From Streptomyces sp. A0958 (lineage in GTDB: Bacteria > Actinomycetota > Actinomycetes > Streptomycetales > Streptomycetaceae): 64,000 nt of DNA. Below, piece after piece: positions 8,598 through 16,954 of this stretch. The position numbers and the translations under genes were made by a program. The notes beneath the pieces are model-generated. The model worked only from the letters and a program-made list of their open reading frames with translations, was not told where the DNA came from and searched no databases. Within the stretch, counting starts at the first letter, position 1. Each line of letters starts with the position of its first letter. The DNA is taken from positions 62,001 to 126,000 of the forward strand of contig NZ_SSBK01000007.1 of NCBI RefSeq assembly GCF_004795035.1. The letters run 5' to 3'.

Positions 8598-9611
8598 CTA
8601 GAAGTCGTCGTCGAAGCCGACCGTTCCTTCGACGGCCACCTGGTAGGCGGACGGGCGCCGCTCGAAGAAGTTCGTCAGCTCCTGCACCCCCTGGAGCTCC
8701 ATGAACGAGAACGGGTTCTGCGATCCGTACACCGCGGGGAAGCCCAGCCGGGTGAGCCGCTGGTCGGCGACGCACTCCAGGTACTCGCGCATCGACTCGG
8801 TGTTCATGCCGGGCAGCCCGTCGCCGCACAGGTCGCGGCCGAACTGCAGCTCCGCCTCGACGGCCTCCTTCAGCATGTCGGTGACCTGCTGCTCCAGGGC
8901 GTCGTCGAAGAGCTCCGGCTCCTCCTTGCGGACGGTGTCCACGACCTCGAACGCAAAGTTCATGTGCATGGTCTCGTCGCGGAAGACCCAGTTGGTCCCC
9001 GTGGCGAGACCGTGCAGCAGACCGCGCGAGCGGAACCAGTACACGTACGCGAACGCGCCGTAGAAGAACAGCCCCTCGATGCACGCCGCGAAGCAGATCA
9101 GGTTCAGCAGGAAGCGGCGGCGGTCGGACTTCGTCTCCAGCCGGTCGATCGATTCGACCGAGTCCATCCACTTGAAGCAGAACTGCGCCTTCTCGCGGAT
9201 CGAGGGGATGTTCTCGACCGCCGCGAACGCCGCGGCCCGGTCGTCCGGGTCGGGCAGATAGGTGTCCAGCAGCGTCAGATAGAACTGGACGTGCACGGCC
9301 TCCTCGAACAGCTGCCGCGACAGGTACAGCCGCGCCTCGGGGGAGTTGATGTGCTTGTACAGCGTCAGTACGAGGTTGTTGGCGACGATCGAGTCACCGG
9401 TCGCGAAGAACGCCACCAGCCGGCCGATCAGGTGCTGCTCGGCGGGCGACATCTTGGCGAGGTCCGCCACGTCGGAGTGGAGGTCGACCTCCTCCACGTG
9501 CCAGGTGTTCTTGATCGCGTCCCGGTAGCGCTCGTAGAAGTCCGGGTAGCGCATGGGCCGCAGGGTCAGTTCGAAGCCCGGGTCCAGCAGGTTCTTGTTG
9601 TTGGAGCTCAT
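8598..9611 (-). CDS. nrdB: Class Ia ribonucleotide reductase small (radical) subunit
   Basis: 337 residues. Houses the diiron-tyrosyl radical that starts ribonucleotide reduction. Visible family features: LFEEAVHVQFY and FRDETMHMNFAFE (carboxylate/His diiron ligands, ExxH motifs), EGLFFYGAFAYVYWFRSRG, and a C-terminal tail ending TVGFDDDF that docks on NrdA. The ATG at 9609-9611 shares its A with the TGA stop of nrdA (TGATG), so the two are translationally coupled. A longer in-frame start upstream lies inside nrdA and is rejected. Regulated with nrdA by the upstream cobalamin riboswitch. Confidence 0.95.
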   Translation of the reverse strand: MSSNNKNLLDPGFELTLRPMRYPDFYERYRDAIKNTWHVEEVDLHSDVADLAKMSPAEQHLIGRLVAFFATGDSIVANNLVLTLYKHINSPEARLYLSRQLFEEAVHVQFYLTLLDTYLPDPDDRAAAFAAVENIPSIREKAQFCFKWMDSVESIDRLETKSDRRRFLLNLICFAACIEGLFFYGAFAYVYWFRSRGLLHGLATGTNWVFRDETMHMNFAFEVVDTVRKEEPELFDDALEQQVTDMLKEAVEAELQFGRDLCGDGLPGMNTESMREYLECVADQRLTRLGFPAVYGSQNPFSFMELQGVQELTNFFERRPSAYQVAVEGTVGFDDDF

Positions 9612-12028
9612 CACTGGCAGGCCTCGCAGGACTCGGGGTTTTCGAGGGAGCAGGCGATGGCGTCCGCGTCGGGCGCCTGTGCCTGCTGTACGGGAATGGG
9701 CGCGGCGGCCGCGGCCTGGCCGGACGCGGCGCGGGCGATGCGGGTCGCCGGGCGCGAACGCAGGTAGTACGTCGTCTTCAGCCCCTGCTTCCAGGCGTAC
9801 GCGTACATCGAGGAGAGCTTGCCGATCGTCGGCGTCTCCAGGAACAGGTTCAGCGACTGGCTCTGGTCGAGGAAGGGCGTACGGGCCGCCGCCATGTCGA
9901 TCAGGCCGCGCTGCGGGATCTCCCACGCGGTGCGGTACAGCGCCCGCACGTCCTCGGGAATCCACGCGAAGCCCTGCACCGAGCCGCTGGCCTCGCGCAG
10001 CGCCTCACGGGTCCGCGCGTCCCACACGCCGAGCCGCTTCAGCTCGTCCACCAGGTAGCCGTTGACCTGGAGGAACTCACCGCTCAGCGTCTCGCGCTTG
10101 AAGAGGTTGGACACCTGGGGCTCGATGCACTCGTAGACCCCCGCGATCGAGGCGATCGTCGCGGTCGGGGCGATGGCCAGGAGCAGCGAGTTGCGCATCC
10201 CGGTCTCCGCGATCCGGGCGCGCAGGGCCTCCCAGCGCTCCGGCCAGTTCAGCTCGGTGTCGTAGTGGTCGGGGTGCAGCACTCCGCGCGCGGCCCGGGT
10301 CTCGGACCAGGCGGGGAGGGGCCCCGACCGCTTGGCGAGATCGCAGGACGCCTCGTAGGCGGCGAGCATGATCCGCTCGGAGATCTTCGTGGAGAGCGCG
10401 CGGGCCTCGGGGGAGTCGAAGGGCAGCCGCAGCTGGAAGAAGACGTCCTGGAGGCCCATGGCGCCCAGGCCCACCGGCCGCCAGCGGGCGTTGGACCGGC
10501 CGGCCTGCTCGGTCGGGTAGAAGTTGATGTCCACGACCCGGTCGAGGAAGGTGACAGCGGTACGGACGGTGGCGTCCAGGCGCTCCCAGTCGATCGTGCC
10601 CTCGGTGACGAACGCGCCGAGGTTGACCGATCCGAGGTTGCAGACGGCCGTCTCGCCGTCGTCGGTGACCTCCAGGATCTCGGTGCACAGGTTCGACGAG
10701 TGCACGACGCGGCCCGGCTCGGCGGTCTGGTTCGCGGTCCGGTTGGAGGCGTCCTTGAACGTCATCCAGCCCTGGCCGGTCTGCGCGAGGGTCCGCATCA
10801 TCCGGCCGTACAGCTCGCGCGCCGGCAGGGTCTTGCGGGCCAGGCCCTTCGCCTCGGCCGCCCGGTACGCGGCGTCGAACGCGTCGCCCCACAGGTCGGT
10901 CAGCTCGGGCACGTCCGCCGGGGAGAACAGCGACCAGGTGCCGTCCGCGTCGACCCGGCGCATGAACTCGTCCGGAATCCAGTGGGCCAGGTTCAGGTTG
11001 TGCGTACGGCGCTGGTCCTCGCCCGTGTTGTCGCGGAGCTCCAGGAACTCCTCGATGTCCGCGTGCCACGTCTCCAGGTAGACGGCGGCGGCGCCCTTGC
11101 GCCGGCCGCCCTGGTTGACGGCGGCGACGGAGGCGTCGAGCGTCTTCAGGAACGGGACGATGCCGTTGGAGTGCCCGTTGGTGCCGCGGATCAGCGAACC
11201 CCGGGCGCGGATACGGGAGTACGAGAGGCCGATGCCGCCCGCGTGCTTCGACAGGCGCGCCACCTGGTGGTAGCGGTCGTAGATCGAGTCCAGCTCGTCC
11301 AGCGGCGAGTCCAGCAGGTAGCAGGAGGACATCTGCGGGTGGCGGGTGCCGGAGTTGAAGAGCGTGGGGGAGGAGGGCAGGTAGTCCAGCCGGCTCATCA
11401 GCCCGTACAGCGCGGCGACCTCGTCCAGGGCGCGTTCGGAGTTGTCCTCGGCGAGCCCGGCGGCGACCCGGAGCATGAAGTGCTGCGGCGTCTCGATGAC
11501 CTGGCGGGTGTGCGGGTGGCGCAGCAGGTAGCGGCTGTGCAGGGTGCGCAGTCCGAAGTAGCCGAAGCGGTCGTCGGCGCCGTCGGCGAGCGACCGGTCC
11601 ACCAGCGCGTCCAGGGCCGCGGCGTGCAGCGACACGAACTCGGCGGTGCGGTCCGCGATCAGGCCCTCGCGGTGCCCCACGGCGACCGAGGCGGAGAACG
11701 ACGTCGAGCCCTGCCCGGCGGCCTCGTCCGCGATGGAGCGGGTGAGGAGGCGGGCGGCCAGCCGGGAGTAGGCGGGGTCCTCGGAGATGAGGCCCGCGGC
11801 GGCCTCGGTGGCCAGCGAGCGCAGCTCCGCCTCGTCCGACCGGGCGTTGCGGCCGCGCAGGGCCGCGGCGGCGACGCGCCCGGGGTCGGTGTCGGGCAGA
11901 TCGGCGGTGAGGTCGGTCAGGGTCCGCAGCAGTGCGGTGCCCGGTCCGTCCTGCGCGGGGCCGGTCGCTGCGGACTCGGCCGCTTCGGACGTGGCCGCTG
12001 AGACCGGATCGGCTGGCGCGATGGTCAC
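9611..12028 (-). CDS. nrdA: Class Ia ribonucleotide reductase large (catalytic) subunit
   Basis: 805 residues from GTG 12026-12028. Reduces ribonucleoside diphosphates to deoxynucleotides. Characteristic stretches are MSSCYLLDSP, HAGGIGLSYSRIRARGS, NLNLAHWIPDEFM, SSNLCTEILEV (active-site region) and NFYPTEQAGRSNARWRPVGLG; the C-terminus ENPESCEACQ carries the shuttle Cys pair that is re-reduced by thioredoxin. The N-terminal ~90 residues do not show an obvious canonical ATP cone. The start follows the expression platform of the riboswitch by a short gap, with GAGGGAG just upstream (AGCGAGGGAGAGCACC). Confidence 0.95.
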   Translation of the reverse strand: MTIAPADPVSAATSEAAESAATGPAQDGPGTALLRTLTDLTADLPDTDPGRVAAAALRGRNARSDEAELRSLATEAAAGLISEDPAYSRLAARLLTRSIADEAAGQGSTSFSASVAVGHREGLIADRTAEFVSLHAAALDALVDRSLADGADDRFGYFGLRTLHSRYLLRHPHTRQVIETPQHFMLRVAAGLAEDNSERALDEVAALYGLMSRLDYLPSSPTLFNSGTRHPQMSSCYLLDSPLDELDSIYDRYHQVARLSKHAGGIGLSYSRIRARGSLIRGTNGHSNGIVPFLKTLDASVAAVNQGGRRKGAAAVYLETWHADIEEFLELRDNTGEDQRRTHNLNLAHWIPDEFMRRVDADGTWSLFSPADVPELTDLWGDAFDAAYRAAEAKGLARKTLPARELYGRMMRTLAQTGQGWMTFKDASNRTANQTAEPGRVVHSSNLCTEILEVTDDGETAVCNLGSVNLGAFVTEGTIDWERLDATVRTAVTFLDRVVDINFYPTEQAGRSNARWRPVGLGAMGLQDVFFQLRLPFDSPEARALSTKISERIMLAAYEASCDLAKRSGPLPAWSETRAARGVLHPDHYDTELNWPERWEALRARIAETGMRNSLLLAIAPTATIASIAGVYECIEPQVSNLFKRETLSGEFLQVNGYLVDELKRLGVWDARTREALREASGSVQGFAWIPEDVRALYRTAWEIPQRGLIDMAAARTPFLDQSQSLNLFLETPTIGKLSSMYAYAWKQGLKTTYYLRSRPATRIARAASGQAAAAAPIPVQQAQAPDADAIACSLENPESCEACQ

Positions 12029-12292
12029 GTGGTGCTCTCCCTCGCTCGGCTCTGGGCCGGCGGGGGAGCGGGGGCAGCCGGGCGGGGCGGGCCCGGACAG
12101 GGCAGCACTCCGTGCGGCGTCCACCGGCCCATCCACGAGGCCCGGACGTCTGGGCGTCCGGTTCGGTCGAGCCGGACGCGCTGTCGGCAGGTCCTCGGAC
12201 TCATGGGTGCGCAAAAGCACACCGAACACACCGTTGCGGGACAGTTCCGGATTCGCACCGGATTCCCCTGCGGCGACAGCGAGCACGAGCAT
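12029..12292 (-). promoter_or_regulatory. Cobalamin (B12) riboswitch in the nrdAB leader
   Basis: Read on the minus strand, the leader carries the cobalamin riboswitch core: GGGAATCCGGTGCGAATCC near 12265-12247, ACTGTCCCGCAACGGT (12242-12227) and the B12 box GAGTCCGAGGACCTGCC (12202-12186). The P1 arms CGCTGTCG (12281-12274) and CGACAGCG (12186-12179) close the aptamer. Downstream, three segments can form two alternative hairpins: CGTCCGG (12178-12172), CCGGACG (12161-12155) and CGTCCGG (12148-12142). Class Ia nrdABS of S. coelicolor is known to be switched off by coenzyme B12 through such a riboswitch, leaving the B12-dependent class II enzyme to work. Confidence 0.92.
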
Positions 12293-12330
12293 ACATGTGG
12301 GGGCCGCCCGATGAGGCGGCCCCCACATGT
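12293..12330 (-). terminator. Intrinsic terminator after the mctP gene
   Basis: Perfect 16-bp inverted repeat (arms 12293-12308 and 12315-12330, 6-nt loop), 28 nt past the mctP stop. It abuts the 5' end of the nrdAB riboswitch, so the nrdAB promoter must overlap or lie upstream of it. No clean -35/-10 pair is visible there. Confidence 0.8.
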
Positions 12331-12357
12331 TGTGTCGCGTGACGTAATGGTGTGCGG

Positions 12358-13986
12358 TCAGTGACCGCCCGGAGCCCCGGCCGTGGCCGGCGGCAGCTCG
12401 GTCTGGACGCCCGGGTCGCCCGCGTCCCCGGTGTAGTCGCCCGGAGCGGTCTCGTCGACCCCGGCGGGCGCCTTCGCGGCGTTCAGGACGAAGGTCAGCA
12501 CCACGGTGACGACGATGTTCAGCACGAAGGCCGTCAGGCCGATGTAGCCGATCTCACCGAGGCCCGGGATCTCCTTGGAGGACCCGCCGAAGTGCTTCTG
12601 CGTCGGACTCGCGACCCCGTACGCGGCGGCCGTTCCGTAGATCATGCCGACCGCCCAGCCGGCGAGCAGCGCCCAGCGGTGGAACCAGCGGGTGAACAGG
12701 CCGCCGACCAGGGCCGGCATCGTCTGGAGAATCCAGATCCCGCCGAGCAGCTGGAAGTTGATCGCGACGGTCTTGTCCATGGTGAGGACGAAGGCGAGGG
12801 CGCCGACCTTGACCAGCAGCGACACCACCTTGGAGACCTTGGTCTCCTGCTCGGGGGTCGCGTCGGGCTTCAGGAAGTCCTTGTAGATGTTGCGGGTGAA
12901 GAGGTTCGCCGCGGCGATGGACATGATCGCGGCCGGCACCAGCGCGCCGATGCCGATGGCGGCGAAGGCCACCCCCGCGAACCAGTCGGGGAACATGTTC
13001 TCGAACAGCTGAGGGATGGCCAGCTGGCCGTTGTCCACCTTGACGCCCGCGGCGATCGCCATGAAGCCGAGCAGCGCGAGCAGGCCCAGCATCAGCGAGT
13101 ACAGCGGCAGGATGGTGGTGTTGCGGCGGATCACCTCACGGCTGCGGCTGGAGAGCGTCGCCGTGATGGAGTGCGGGTACATGAAGAGCGCCAGCGCCGA
13201 GCCGAGCGCCAGGGTGGCGTAACCCCACTGGCCCGCCTCGGCCGGGGCGAGCGCGCCGGTCGGCTTGGAGCCGGGCGGTCCGGCGAACTTGTCCTGGGCG
13301 GCCGAGAAGATGTCGTCGAAGCCGCCGAGCTTGATCGGGATGTAGATGATCGCCACGACGATGACCAGGTAGATCAGCCCGTCCTTGACGAACGCGATCA
13401 GCGCCGGCGCGCGCAGCCCGGAGGAGTACGTGTACGCGGCGAGGACCGCGAACGCGATGAGCAGCGGCAGGTCCTTGACGAACCAGTTGGTGTTCTCGCC
13501 GCCGCCGACGCCCATCACGTCCAGCACCGCCTGGATGCCGACGAGCTGGAGCGCGATGTAGGGCATCGTGGCGAGGATGCCGGTGATCGCGACGGCCAGC
13601 GACAGCCCCTTCGAGCCGAAGCGGCCGCGGACGAAGTCCGAGGTGGTGACGTAGCCGTGCTTGTGCGAGACCGACCACAGGCGCGGCAGGAAGGTGAAGA
13701 TCAGCGGGTACACCAGGATGGTGTAGGGCACCGCGAAGAAGCCGGACGCGCCCGCCGCGTAGATCGCCGCGGGGACGGCGACGAAGGTGTACGCGGTGTA
13801 GAGGTCGCCGCCGAGCAGGAACCAGGTGACCCAGGTGCCGAACGACCGTCCGCCCAGGCCCCATTCGTCGAGGGTGGCCTCGTTCTCGGCCTTGCGCCAG
13901 CGGGCGGCCAGGAAGCCCATGACCGTGACGGCCAGGAAGAAGAAGATGAAGACGCCGAGCGCGACGCCGTTCACGCCGTCCTTCAT
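12358..13986 (-). CDS. mctP: Sodium:solute symporter, MctP-like monocarboxylate permease
   Basis: 542 residues, about 13 hydrophobic helices, an SSS-family transporter. The N-terminus (VNGVALGVFIFFFLAVTVMGFLAARW), the segment LGGRSFGTWVTWFLLGGDLYTAYTF and the helix RNTTILPLYSLMLGLLALLGFMA are typical of the MctP/ActP branch that imports lactate, pyruvate, acetate or alanine with Na+ or H+. It overlaps the DUF3311 gene by four bases (ATGA), an arrangement seen in many actinomycetes. The acidic C-terminal tail is cytoplasmic. The exact substrate is not determined by sequence. Confidence 0.85.
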   Translation of the reverse strand: MKDGVNGVALGVFIFFFLAVTVMGFLAARWRKAENEATLDEWGLGGRSFGTWVTWFLLGGDLYTAYTFVAVPAAIYAAGASGFFAVPYTILVYPLIFTFLPRLWSVSHKHGYVTTSDFVRGRFGSKGLSLAVAITGILATMPYIALQLVGIQAVLDVMGVGGGENTNWFVKDLPLLIAFAVLAAYTYSSGLRAPALIAFVKDGLIYLVIVVAIIYIPIKLGGFDDIFSAAQDKFAGPPGSKPTGALAPAEAGQWGYATLALGSALALFMYPHSITATLSSRSREVIRRNTTILPLYSLMLGLLALLGFMAIAAGVKVDNGQLAIPQLFENMFPDWFAGVAFAAIGIGALVPAAIMSIAAANLFTRNIYKDFLKPDATPEQETKVSKVVSLLVKVGALAFVLTMDKTVAINFQLLGGIWILQTMPALVGGLFTRWFHRWALLAGWAVGMIYGTAAAYGVASPTQKHFGGSSKEIPGLGEIGYIGLTAFVLNIVVTVVLTFVLNAAKAPAGVDETAPGDYTGDAGDPGVQTELPPATAGAPGGH

Positions 13987-14237
13987 GCCGACGCACCCCC
14001 CTTGCGGGAGCGCTGGTCACGTTGCCACAGCTTGTACGCGATCACGGTGAGGGCGGTCGAGATCAGCACCCACAGCATCTGGTACCAGTAGAAGAACGGG
14101 ATACCGATGAAGGTCGGGTCGATCTTCGCGTACGAACTCACCCAGAGCATCGCGACGAACGGCGCGACGAGGCAGAGGGCGATCACCACCCGCAGCGGTG
14201 TGACGGTGGGTGGCTTTCCCTCTGGTTCTTCCGGCAT
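13983..14237 (-). CDS. DUF3311 small membrane protein, symporter partner
   Basis: 84 residues with two membrane helices (VVIALCLVAPFVAMLWV and FFYWYQMLWVLISTALTVIAYKLW) linked by a short loop containing IDPTFIGIPFF. This is the pattern of DUF3311 proteins, which occur almost always directly upstream of SSS-family permeases and may act as an accessory subunit. ATG 14237 is the only sensible start. The longer open frame upstream crosses the dasR terminator and is not coding. Confidence 0.85.
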   Translation of the reverse strand: MPEEPEGKPPTVTPLRVVIALCLVAPFVAMLWVSSYAKIDPTFIGIPFFYWYQMLWVLISTALTVIAYKLWQRDQRSRKGGASA

Positions 14238-14428
14238 GGCGGCGACTCCGTCCCCTCGCTGATCACCTGGTGCGATGCGCAGGAAATCTAAGGGAGGCCG
14301 TCGGCCAGCGTCACCCCCTGTCCGCATTGCGGTCCGGCAACGGTTGCCGCAGGTCGGGCGGATGGTCGAAAACGCGGCAAACGTCCGGGACTTGGTCCGG
14401 TCCTGGAGGTGCCGGCGGGCGCGCGGAA

Positions 14429-14469
14429 CGCCGAACAGCCCCCGGGGCGGGCCCGGGGGCTGTTCGGCG
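14429..14469 (-). terminator. Terminator after dasR
   Basis: Perfect 18-bp stem (14429-14446 with 14452-14469) and 5-nt loop, 20 nt beyond the dasR stop. It separates dasR from the symporter operon downstream. Confidence 0.85.
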
Positions 14470-14488
14470 CGCACATACGTACGGTGGG

Positions 14489-15259
14489 TCAGTCCAGGGG
14501 CCGCTTCAGGCGGGCCACGAACTTGTAGCGGTCACCGCGGTAGACCGAGCGCACCCACTCGACGGGTTCGCCCTGCTCGTCCAGCGAGTGGCGGGACAGC
14601 ATCAGCATCGGCAGGCCCACGTCCGTGCCGAGCAGTCCGGCCTCGCGCGGGGTGGCGAGCGAGGTCTCGATGGTCTCCTCGGCCTCGGCCAGCCGGACGT
14701 CGTACACCTCGGACAGCGCCGTGTAGAGCGAGGTGTACTTGACCAGTGAACGGCGCAGCGCCGGAAAGCGCTTGGCCGACAGGTGCGTGGTCTCGATGGC
14801 CATCGGCTCGCCGCTCGCCAGGCGCAGGCGCTCGATCCGCAGGACCCGGCCGCCCGCGCTGATGTCGAGCAGCCCGGCGAGGGTGTCGTCGGCGGTGACA
14901 TAGCCGATGTCCAGGAGCTGCGAGGTGGGTTCGAGACCCTGGGCCCGCATGTCCTCGGTGTACGAGGTGAGTTGCAGGGCCTGGGAGACCTTCGGCTTGG
15001 CGACGAAGGTGCCCTTGCCCTGGATGCGTTCCAGCCGGCCCTCGACGACCAGCTCCTGGAGCGCCTGGCGCACGGTGGTGCGCGAGGTGTCGAACTCGGC
15101 GGCCAGGGTCCGTTCCGGTGGTACGGGGGTGCCCGGCGGCATGGTGTCCGTCATGTCGAGGAGATGTCGCTTCAGCCGGTAGTACTTCGGGACGCGCGCG
15201 GTACGCGCACCGGCGCCCGCGCCCGTCTCGTTCTCCGAACTGCCCCCGTCGGCACCCAT
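14489..15259 (-). CDS. dasR: GntR/HutC-family regulator DasR
   Basis: 256 residues. Global regulator of chitin/N-acetylglucosamine metabolism and development; GlcN-6-P and GlcNAc-6-P release it from DNA. The sequence is near identical to remembered S. coelicolor Das[18 protein letters not shown], winged [43 protein letters not shown], then the UTRA effector domain ending [12 protein letters not shown] 15259 is preceded by GGGAAGG and matches the family N-terminus; an upstream in-frame start at 15331 would add 24 unrelated residues. Divergent from dasA across a 282-nt control region. Confidence 0.95.
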   Translation of the reverse strand: MGADGGSSENETGAGAGARTARVPKYYRLKRHLLDMTDTMPPGTPVPPERTLAAEFDTSRTTVRQALQELVVEGRLERIQGKGTFVAKPKVSQALQLTSYTEDMRAQGLEPTSQLLDIGYVTADDTLAGLLDISAGGRVLRIERLRLASGEPMAIETTHLSAKRFPALRRSLVKYTSLYTALSEVYDVRLAEAEETIETSLATPREAGLLGTDVGLPMLMLSRHSLDEQGEPVEWVRSVYRGDRYKFVARLKRPLD

Positions 15260-15416
15260 GGCCCGCCTTCCCGACTGCTGCGTTGCTGCCGTCACCGGCT
15301 CCTCCGTCTGTCGCGGCTCACATGGTGGCACGGTCCGGTCACGGCTCGTCGCCCTCCCTCAGGTGTCGGTCCTATAACGGACGCGAGTGCACTTCTTATA
15401 CACCCTTGACACCCCT

Positions 15417-15432
15417 AAAGGTCTAGGCCAAG
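15417..15432 (+). promoter_or_regulatory. DasR operator (dre) 1 upstream of dasA
   Basis: AAAGGTCTAGGCCAAG resembles the dre consensus A(C/G)TGGTCTAGACCA(C/G)T. It overlaps the spacer and -10 zone of a TTGACA (15406-15411) promoter, so DasR binding would block polymerase. Confidence 0.7.
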
Positions 15433-15440
15433 CTCCCGGT

Positions 15441-15456
15441 ACTGGTCTAAACCATT
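15441..15456 (+). promoter_or_regulatory. DasR operator (dre) 2 upstream of dasA
   Basis: ACTGGTCTAAACCATT is a close match to the dre consensus, centred 24 nt from the first site. CTGGTCT (15442-15448) can also pair with AGACCAG (15459-15465), forming a wider inverted repeat in the leader. Confidence 0.85.
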
Positions 15457-15541
15457 AAAGACCAGGTCCCAGCCCCAGTAGTACTCGTCGACGTTTCTGC
15501 GCGGTGGGGGAGGGGGTTGCAGCATCCCTGAGGAGGGTGGC

Positions 15542-16843
15542 GTGAAGCGCAAGCTCATCGCGGCGATCGGCGTCGCGGGCATGTTGGTTTCCATTGCGGC
15601 ATGTGGTGGTTCGGACGACAAGTCGTCCTCGAAGGACCCGAAGGACCGCAAGGAAGACCTGACTGTCTGGCTCATGGGCGAGGCCCAGTCGACCTGGCCG
15701 GAACTGGTCAAGGACGTCAACGCCCAGTTCAACAAGAAGTACCCGAACGTCAAGGTCAAGATCCAGTACCAGGGCTGGGCGGACAAGGTCAAGAAGCTCG
15801 ACACCTCCCTCGGTGGCGACAAGTTCCCGGACGTTGTCGAGCTCGGCAACACCGAGACCATGCAGTACATCCTCAACGGTGCGCTCGGTGAGATCGACAC
15901 CGCGAAGTACGAGAACTCGGACTCCTGGATCAAGGGTCTGAAGGACACCTGCTCCTTCGAGGGCAAGATCTACTGTGTCCCGTACTACGCCAGTGCCCGT
16001 CTGGCGGTCTACAACAAGGACATGCTGAAGGCCGGCACCGGCAGCGACACGCTTCCGCAGAACGAGGACGACTTCCTCAAGGCCATGGACAAGGTCCAGG
16101 CCGAGCTCGCGAAGAAGGACAAGCGCGCCTCGTCCCTGTACTACCCGGGCCGTTACTGGTACGCCGCCATGTCCTACGTCGCGGCCGAGGGCGGCCAGAT
16201 CGCCAAGTACGACGAGGGCTCGAAGGAGTGGAAGGCCACCCTCTCCGCCCCCGAGGCGCAGAAGGGCATCCAGCACTTCATCGACCTGGTCAAGAAGTAC
16301 AACAAGGCCGACCAGACGAAGGACGAGCAGGACCACGCCAACGTCATGGCCAACGAGAAGGCCGCGGTCATCTACGGCCAGGCCTGGGAGGCCGGCAGCG
16401 TCACCACGGGCGAGAACGGCAACCCGAAGCTCGACGGCAAGATCGCCACGGCCGGTATGCCCGGCCCGAACGGCAAGGCGCTCCCGTCCTTCATCGGCGG
16501 CTCCGACCTCGCCACGATCTCCAAGTCGAAGGTCCAGGACCTCGGCCAGGAGTGGATCTCCCTCTTCACCAACGCGAAGTCCATGGACGTCCTCGCGTCG
16601 AAGAACATCCTCCCGAACAACGAGAAGCAGCTCGAGCCGCTGAAGGCCAAGCCCGAGACGGCCGCCATCGCCAACGCGGTGCCGGACGCCTGGTTCACGC
16701 CGATCGCGCCGGGCTGGGCCTCCGTCGAGAAGGAGGAGATCCTGCAGAACATGCTCCTGAAGATCCTCAAGGGCACCTCCGTCGCCGACGCCACCAAGAA
16801 GGCCGACAGCGAGATCGACGCACTGATCAACAAGAAGGCCTGA
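15542..16843 (+). CDS. dasA: Chitobiose ABC transporter substrate-binding lipoprotein DasA
   Basis: 433 residues from GTG 15542, with GAGGAGGG upstream. Extracytoplasmic binding protein for N,N'-diacetylchitobiose. The N-terminus is a lipoprotein signal: MKRK, a hydrophobic core and the lipobox I18-A-A-C21, so Cys21 is lipidated. The rest is an SBP family 1 fold (LTVWLMGEAQSTWPELVKDVNAQFNKKYPNV...). First gene of dasABC and controlled by the two dre sites. A strong hairpin follows the stop, so dasA should be expressed above dasBC. Confidence 0.95.
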   Translation: MKRKLIAAIGVAGMLVSIAACGGSDDKSSSKDPKDRKEDLTVWLMGEAQSTWPELVKDVNAQFNKKYPNVKVKIQYQGWADKVKKLDTSLGGDKFPDVVELGNTETMQYILNGALGEIDTAKYENSDSWIKGLKDTCSFEGKIYCVPYYASARLAVYNKDMLKAGTGSDTLPQNEDDFLKAMDKVQAELAKKDKRASSLYYPGRYWYAAMSYVAAEGGQIAKYDEGSKEWKATLSAPEAQKGIQHFIDLVKKYNKADQTKDEQDHANVMANEKAAVIYGQAWEAGSVTTGENGNPKLDGKIATAGMPGPNGKALPSFIGGSDLATISKSKVQDLGQEWISLFTNAKSMDVLASKNILPNNEKQLEPLKAKPETAAIANAVPDAWFTPIAPGWASVEKEEILQNMLLKILKGTSVADATKKADSEIDALINKKA

Positions 16844-16859
16844 GCCTTCTGATCGCCAG

Positions 16860-16890
16860 GCGGGGGCCCGGCACTGCGCCGGGCCCCCGC
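16860..16890 (+). terminator. Terminator/attenuator between dasA and dasB
   Basis: 13-bp perfect stem (16860-16872 with 16878-16890), 5-nt loop, followed by TCCTTTACC. Located 17 nt after the dasA stop within the operon; most likely partial termination that raises binding-protein over permease levels. Confidence 0.75.
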
Positions 16891-16954
16891 TCCTTTACCA
16901 GCAACGCCGTGACTTCCGGGGGCTGCCTCGGACCCGCGATGGAAGGTCAGCCAC

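Noticed and set aside
12300..12360. NrdR boxes upstream of nrdAB
   Set aside because: Best match ACACAACATGTG-like shares only part of the consensus and no second box lies at the usual 31-32 nt spacing.
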